Assembly: GCA_900546115.1 (NCBI GenBank)
Contig: URBQ01000042.1
Coordinates: forward strand, 1 to 18,388
DNA length: 18,388 nt
Direction of reading: 5' to 3'
Origin: an uncultured Collinsella sp.
Lineage (GTDB): Bacteria > Actinomycetota > Coriobacteriia > Coriobacteriales > Coriobacteriaceae
Shown here: piece after piece, positions 15,034 to 18,388 of the stretch
Numbering within the stretch: position 1 is the first letter of the stretch
Layout: each line of letters opens with the position of its first letter
Made by a program: the position numbers and the translations under genes
The notes under the pieces: generated by a model
Seen by the model: only the letters and a program-made list of their open reading frames with translations
Told to the model about the DNA's origin: nothing
Databases searched by the model: none

Positions 15034-15749
15034 GCGCCGGCGCTACGCTACTCAAGCTGCAACAGATTGATTTGGAGCTCGCGCGCAACAAGAGCGAACT
15101 TGCCAATATGCCGGAGCTCAAGGAGCTCGCTTCCAAGCGCAAGACCTATGTGAAGCTTAAGTCCGAGATGACCAAGCTCTACGCCCAGCGCAAGGATCTG
15201 GACATTGAGCTCGACGATCTCAACACCACCGAGATCCAGACCAACAACGCCATCGAGGCTGCCAAGAAGCGTCACGTCGACGGTTCTGATTACCGCGAGG
15301 TGCAGGACCTGGAGAATGAGCTCGCCACCCTGGCAAAGCGTCTGGACAAGATCGAGCACACCCGCAAGGATGTCGTTGCCGCCCATAAGGAGGCGCTCGA
15401 CCGCGAGGCTCGCGCGCAAGCCATCATCGCCAAGTTCGAGGAGGGCGTGAAGGCCGATACCAAGGCCACCCGTGCCAAGGCCGCCGACCTCCAGGCTCAG
15501 ATTGACGCCGCCACCAAGGAGCGCTTCGCCCTTGCCGCTACGCTGCCTGCCGATGTGCTCGCCGACTACGAGCGCCTGCTCAAGCAGTTCCGTGGCCTGG
15601 CCGTCGAGACCATCCAGGGCAACATCCCCACGGTCTGCCACACCGCGCTGCAGGCTTCGTCCATGAGCGACCTCAACCACGACGGTAGCGAGACTACGCA
15701 CTGCCCGTACTGCCACCGCCTGCTGGTGCTTCCCAGCAAGGAAGCTTAA
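15030..15749 (+). CDS. Coiled-coil zinc-ribbon protein (CT398/CdsZ-like)
   Basis: The family has a long antiparallel coiled coil and a C-terminal C4 zinc ribbon; it is probably a nucleic acid or chaperone-type adaptor, with no firm role. The protein is 239 residues. Residues 5-180 are heptad-like and highly charged, with the RHVDGSDYREVQDLENEL segment (81-98) typical of the family. The ribbon at about 195-232 has lost a ligand: where the family usually has CxxC before His, this protein has NIPTVCHTAL, leaving Cys203-His204. The second knuckle CPYCH (Cys225, Cys228, His229) is intact. The start is ATG 15030 with AAAAGGAG about 7 bases upstream; the frame is open earlier but without support. 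It sits between the Nif3-like gene and coaBC. Confidence 0.88.
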   Translation: MSAGATLLKLQQIDLELARNKSELANMPELKELASKRKTYVKLKSEMTKLYAQRKDLDIELDDLNTTEIQTNNAIEAAKKRHVDGSDYREVQDLENELATLAKRLDKIEHTRKDVVAAHKEALDREARAQAIIAKFEEGVKADTKATRAKAADLQAQIDAATKERFALAATLPADVLADYERLLKQFRGLAVETIQGNIPTVCHTALQASSMSDLNHDGSETTHCPYCHRLLVLPSKEA

Positions 15750-16967
15750 ATGATGACGGCGGCATCCAACAATTCAATGCAACTTGAGGGAAAAACGATC
15801 CTGCTGGGCATTACCGGCGGGATCGCCGCCTATAAGTCGTGCAATATCGTGCGCCTGCTGCAAAAGCGCGGCGCACGCGTCAAGGTTGTTATGAGCGAGC
15901 ATGCCACGGAGTTTGTGGGGCCGCTTACCTTCCGCGCGCTTACCAATGAACCGGTCGCGGTGGGCCTATTCGACGACCCCTCCGATCCCATCCACCACAT
16001 TTCGCTGGCGCAGGAGCCCGATCTGGTGGTCGTTGCGCCCGCGACGGCCAATATCATCGCTAAGATGGCCAACGGCATTGCCGATGACCTCATCTCCACC
16101 ACGCTGCTCGCCACGCCGCGACCCATTGTGATCGCGCCGGCCATGAACAACGGCATGTGGAAGGCGCCGGCGACGCAGGCCAATATGGCCACGCTGCGCG
16201 AGCGCGACGTTCACATGGTGGGGCCCGGCAGCGGCTACCTTGCCTGCGGCGACGTGGACACGGGACGCATGAGCGAGCCCAAGGACATTGTCGAAGCTAT
16301 CTGCGAGGTGCTCGACCCCGCGCCCCAGGACCTTGCGGGCAAGCACATCGTGATCACCGCCGGCCCCACGCACGAACCAATCGACCCTGTGCGCTTCATT
16401 GGTAACCGTTCGTCGGGCAAGATGGGCATCGCCCTGGCGGGGGAGGCCGCTCACCGCGGTGCTGCGGTCACGCTCGTGCTGGGACCGACATCGCTCGATG
16501 TCCCCCGCAGCGTGGAGTGCGTGCGCGTGCAGACCGCCGCAGAGATGCTGCAGGCGGCACTGGGCGCCTTTCAGACGGCCGATGCTGCCATTTGCGCAGC
16601 GGCTGTCGCCGACTACACACCCGTATCCCCTGCAGACCATAAGCTTAAAAAGGCAAACGAACGCCTCGATCGCATAGAACTGGTCGAGACGGTTGATATC
16701 TTGGCCGAGCTTTCGCGCCAGAAGGGCGAGCGCCGTGTGATCGGATTTGCAGCCGAGACCGATAACGTCGTGGAGTACGCTGAGCGTAAATTGGCCCGCA
16801 AGGGCTGCGATGCGATCATCGCCAACGATGTCTCGCGCGCCGATTCGGGCTTTGGAACCGATACCAACAAGGCTTGGATCGTGAGCACAGCGGGTACGCA
16901 AGAACTTCCTGTGCTAACAAAATCCCAGCTCGCAGATATAATTTTGGACTTGCTTCAAAATATTTAA
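15750..16967 (+). CDS. coaBC: Bifunctional CoaBC (phosphopantothenoylcysteine synthetase/decarboxylase)
   Basis: CoaBC carries out two steps of coenzyme A synthesis: it joins cysteine to 4'-phosphopantothenate, then decarboxylates the product with FMN. The protein is 405 residues. The N-terminal CoaC flavoprotein part (about 15-190) has GITGGIAAYKS (20-30), catalytic His83 in IHHISL, PATANIIAKMANGIADDL (97-114), PAMN (130-133) and the reactive Cys166 in GYLACGDVDTGRM. The CoaB part (about 198-405) has ITAGPTHEPIDPVRFIGNRS (202-221), AVADYTP (285-291) and the KLKK lysines (298-301). The start is at 15750, directly after the previous stop, with AAGGAA upstream; 15753 is equally possible. It is the last protein gene of the + strand block, with no terminator before the tRNA. 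Confidence 0.96.
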   Translation: MMTAASNNSMQLEGKTILLGITGGIAAYKSCNIVRLLQKRGARVKVVMSEHATEFVGPLTFRALTNEPVAVGLFDDPSDPIHHISLAQEPDLVVVAPATANIIAKMANGIADDLISTTLLATPRPIVIAPAMNNGMWKAPATQANMATLRERDVHMVGPGSGYLACGDVDTGRMSEPKDIVEAICEVLDPAPQDLAGKHIVITAGPTHEPIDPVRFIGNRSSGKMGIALAGEAAHRGAAVTLVLGPTSLDVPRSVECVRVQTAAEMLQAALGAFQTADAAICAAAVADYTPVSPADHKLKKANERLDRIELVETVDILAELSRQKGERRVIGFAAETDNVVEYAERKLARKGCDAIIANDVSRADSGFGTDTNKAWIVSTAGTQELPVLTKSQLADIILDLLQNI

Positions 16968-16975
16968 AATAGTTC

Positions 16976-17008
16976 TTGCGCAACGACAAAGTTTCGGGTT
17001 AATATACT
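16976..17008 (+). promoter_or_regulatory. Probable promoter of tRNA-Pro
   Basis: The 80 bases between coaBC and the tRNA are AT-rich. TTGCGC (16976-16981) is 18 bases upstream of TAATAT (17000-17005); the overlapping TATACT at 17003-17008 is a better -10 match but leaves a 21-base spacer. Transcription would begin near 17012-17015, giving a leader of about 35 bases that contains a TGTTGC/GCAACA inverted repeat (17012-17017 and 17031-17036). The -35 box lies within the palindrome TTGCGCAA. Confidence 0.45.
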
Positions 17009-17047
17009 CCCTGTTGCGAGCGAGAGCACAGCAACAAACAAAAGCTT

Positions 17048-17124
<77 letters not shown>

Positions 17125-17133
17125 GAAGTTAGC

Positions 17134-17164
17134 AGGTCAGGCACCTAGTGCCTGACCTTTTTTT
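17134..17164 (+). terminator. Intrinsic terminator after tRNA-Pro
   Basis: AGGTCAGGCAC (17134-17144) is the exact inverted repeat of GTGCCTGACCT (17148-17158), with a 3-base CTA loop. The hairpin runs directly into seven T (17158-17164). It is 9 bases after the tRNA CCA end and is the first strong terminator seen in the window, so it probably ends both tRNA transcripts and read-through from coaBC. Confidence 0.95.
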
Positions 17165-17178
17165 AAGCAATTGCTTAA
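17163..17178. repeat. 16-base perfect palindrome
   Basis: TTAAGCAATTGCTTAA is its own reverse complement and begins inside the T-run of the tRNA terminator. It could be a protein-binding site or simply an AT-rich coincidence. As RNA it folds to a weak 6-base stem followed by TTTT. Confidence 0.5.
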
Positions 17179-17583
17179 TTTTCAGTAAGCAACAGGGTGC
17201 CAAAAATCTACCTAAGCGATAACCGCTTTTTGCGGCTACTTGCGCGTTTTGCACGCGCTCGAGCCGATTTATTAACGCGATATGAATCTACATACGCGTA
17301 GCTGGTACACGCCGAGTACGGGCGGTATTTATCGCGGCGATTTACACAGATATAGCGACTGTAACGAACAAGCGTGTCGCTGTATTTATTCCAGTAGTTC
17401 ACTTGATCGGTGGACAAGTGAGCGGTTGCAACGAAACGCCAAGCGGGATGGGCTCTATACGAGGATGCCACAGCGGTAATGGCGAGGGGAGGGCGGCAGG
17501 CGCTCTGAGAGCCGCTGTATGACCCCATGTCTCCTTAACTCGATAATATGTGTATCAAGCCACGAATCGGTCGAGCAATTGCC
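17179..17583. other. Gene-free stretch with several inverted repeats
   Basis: I see no supportable gene here. The composition is visibly less GC-rich than on either side. Inverted repeats include CCGC/GCGG around TTTTT (17223-17235), GCGCG/CGCGC (17242-17258), and GTTCACTTG/CAAGTGAGC with one G-U pair and a 9-base loop (17397-17423). A further pair, ACAGCGG (17470-17476) and CCGCTGT (17512-17518), encloses another imperfect hairpin. A 106-codon frame on the - strand (17208-17528) has AAGGAG only 2 bases before its ATG and a Tyr/Ser/Arg-rich product without domain character. A structured RNA, or decayed DNA, is possible. Confidence 0.4.
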
Positions 17584-17617
17584 AAAAGAAAGGCCCATGC
17601 AGGATTGCACGGGCCTT
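17584..17617 (-). terminator. Intrinsic terminator for the histidine kinase transcript
   Basis: Read on the - strand, AAGGCCCGTGC pairs with GCATGGGCCTT, with one mismatch and a 6-base loop, and is followed by TTTCTTTT. The + strand side has no T-run, so this acts for leftward transcription, about 110 bases after the kinase stop codon. Confidence 0.8.
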
Positions 17618-17636
17618 ACATCAGATCAAATTTGAG

Positions 17637-17696
17637 CTAGAAGCACCAAACGGGGCAGACGCAACACCATCTCGTCGCGGCCTCGGCGAGCGACAT
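17637..17696 (-). other. Very short Cys/Trp-rich reading frame (doubtful)
   Basis: On the - strand, between the kinase stop and its terminator, ATG (17694-17696) opens a 19-codon frame ending in TAG. The product ends RWCCVCPVWCF, with four cysteines and two tryptophans in the last eleven residues. No ribosome binding site is visible, and the frame stays open upstream of the ATG into the kinase gene in another phase. It may be chance. Confidence 0.15.
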
Positions 17697-17727
17697 ATCG
17701 CAGTCGAGGTAGACATCGAGGAAGTCG

Positions 17728-18388
17728 TCAGATCCCGCACAGGGGGACCGCGATGGTGGCCACCGCGCCGCCCGAGGGGCTGTTGGCGAGCGAGACGGAG
17801 CCCCCGTGGGCGCTCGCGGCCTCGGAGGCGACGTGGAGGCCGAGCCCGTAGTGGCGGTCTCCGTCGCGCGAGGAGCGGGAGGAGTCGTCTGTGAAGAGGC
17901 GCTCGCAGCCGCGTTCGAGGGCGGCGGGAGAAAAGCCCGGTCCGTCGTCGGCGACCTCGATGACGAGGTACCCGCCCGCGACGTCGCAGGAGACAGCCAC
18001 GCGCGAGCGTGCGTGCTCGGCGGCGTTGGCCACGAGGTTCGCGGCGGCTCGCGCCAGGGTGGTTCGGTCGAGCGGGGCCTCGGGCGCGCCCGCGACAGTG
18101 GGGCCCGTGGCCGCGTCGAGCGCTACGCCTCGCGCCCGGGCGACCTGGGCGGCCTCGACGAGAACCTGCTCGCAGAGCTCGGCCGGCCGCATGGGGGTCC
18201 TCTCCGCCCCGCCGGACCCGCGCGAGGCCTCGATGAGCAGGCGCACGTAGCCGTCGAGCCTTTCGACACCGTCGGCTATGTCGCGCGCGGCGGCCGAGAG
18301 GTCGGCGTCATTCTCATCTTTCAGCTCCTCCGCCACGAAGTCGGCGTTGGCGCGCAGCACGGTGAGCGGCGTCTTGAGGTCGTGCGCG
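17728..18388 (-). CDS. Sensor histidine kinase, C-terminal part (5' end outside window)
   Basis: This is the tail of a two-component sensor kinase reading leftward; 219 residues are visible and the sensor and membrane parts lie beyond the right edge. The visible frame begins with the phosphoacceptor box AHDLKTPLTVLRAN (His at visible residue 2). The dimerisation helices run to about residue 55. The ATP-binding domain has an N box (NLVANAAEHA, about 117-126), G1 box DDGPGF (147-152), an F-box-like ERLFTDDSS (about 162-170) and G2 box GLGL (181-184). It ends AVPLCGI. Its partner response regulator would be expected upstream, outside the window. The DNA is markedly GC-rich after the gene-free stretch. 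The signal sensed cannot be told from this part. Confidence 0.93.
   Translation of the reverse strand, partial: AHDLKTPLTVLRANADFVAEELKDENDADLSAAARDIADGVERLDGYVRLLIEASRGSGGAERTPMRPAELCEQVLVEAAQVARARGVALDAATGPTVAGAPEAPLDRTTLARAAANLVANAAEHARSRVAVSCDVAGGYLVIEVADDGPGFSPAALERGCERLFTDDSSRSSRDGDRHYGLGLHVASEAASAHGGSVSLANSPSGGAVATIAVPLCGI

Noticed and set aside
17282..17479. 65-codon + strand frame in the gene-free stretch
   Set aside because: No ribosome site and no domain or compositional sign of a real protein.
17208..17528. 106-codon - strand frame in the gene-free stretch
   Set aside because: AAGGAG is only 2 bases from its ATG, the product is Tyr/Ser/Arg-rich without hydrophobic core or motif, and stems run through it. 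Not excluded, but not supported.
17718..18250. + strand frames opposite the histidine kinase
   Set aside because: The - strand shows all kinase boxes in order; the + strand frames are Arg/Pro-rich shadows.

Overview
The window is a dense block of bacterial housekeeping genes, all on the + strand, from position 1 to about 16967. It is closed by a tRNA-Pro gene and a strong intrinsic terminator. A gene-poor stretch of roughly 560 bases follows, then the tail of a histidine kinase gene on the - strand that runs off the right edge. The DNA is GC-rich with strongly GC-biased third codon positions, good AGGAGG-type ribosome binding sites, an encoded CCA on the tRNA, an MEP-pathway isoprenoid gene (ispH) and PlsY-type phospholipid synthesis. 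Together with the order scpA-scpB-rluB-cmk-plsC-ispH-(PDZ/radical SAM)-der-plsY-gpsA, this suggests a high-GC Gram-positive. Coriobacteriia, for example a Collinsella relative, fit best. That assignment is inference from gene order and composition, not from a search.

Layout: (1) 1-2908 holds an ABC-F ATPase missing its first residues, a 98-residue membrane protein overlapping its end, and a site-2-type membrane metalloprotease. (2) 2993-5485 holds the condensin subunits ScpA and ScpB and the pseudouridine synthase RluB. (3) 5552-9314 holds cytidylate kinase, a PlsC-like acyltransferase, IspH and a PDZ/radical SAM/DUF512 protein. (4) 9325-12352 holds the ribosome-assembly GTPase Der, PlsY and GpsA. 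(5) 12371-16967 holds ribulose-phosphate epimerase, a cysteine desulfurase, a Nif3-like protein, a coiled-coil zinc-ribbon protein and CoaBC. (6) 17048-17164 holds tRNA-Pro(GGG) and its terminator. (7) 17165-17583 has no supportable gene but several inverted repeats. (8) 17584-18388 holds the kinase gene and its own terminator, convergent with the tRNA.

The + strand genes are separated by 0-20 bases or overlap, apart from gaps of 84 bases before scpA and 66 bases before cmk. No terminator is visible between them, so they probably form one or a few long translationally coupled transcripts. Functions cluster around chromosome segregation (ScpAB), ribosome and RNA maturation (ABC-F, RluB, Der), and membrane lipid precursors: GpsA makes glycerol-3-phosphate, PlsY acylates it and PlsC acylates it again. 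Cofactors and intermediates form a further group (IspH, Rpe, cysteine desulfurase, CoaBC).

No clear new multi-gene system is present. The points most worth a second look are the structured gene-free stretch after the tRNA, a glutamate replacing the catalytic-box aspartate in the PlsC homologue, a zinc ribbon that has lost one cysteine, and a tiny Cys/Trp-rich reading frame behind the kinase gene.
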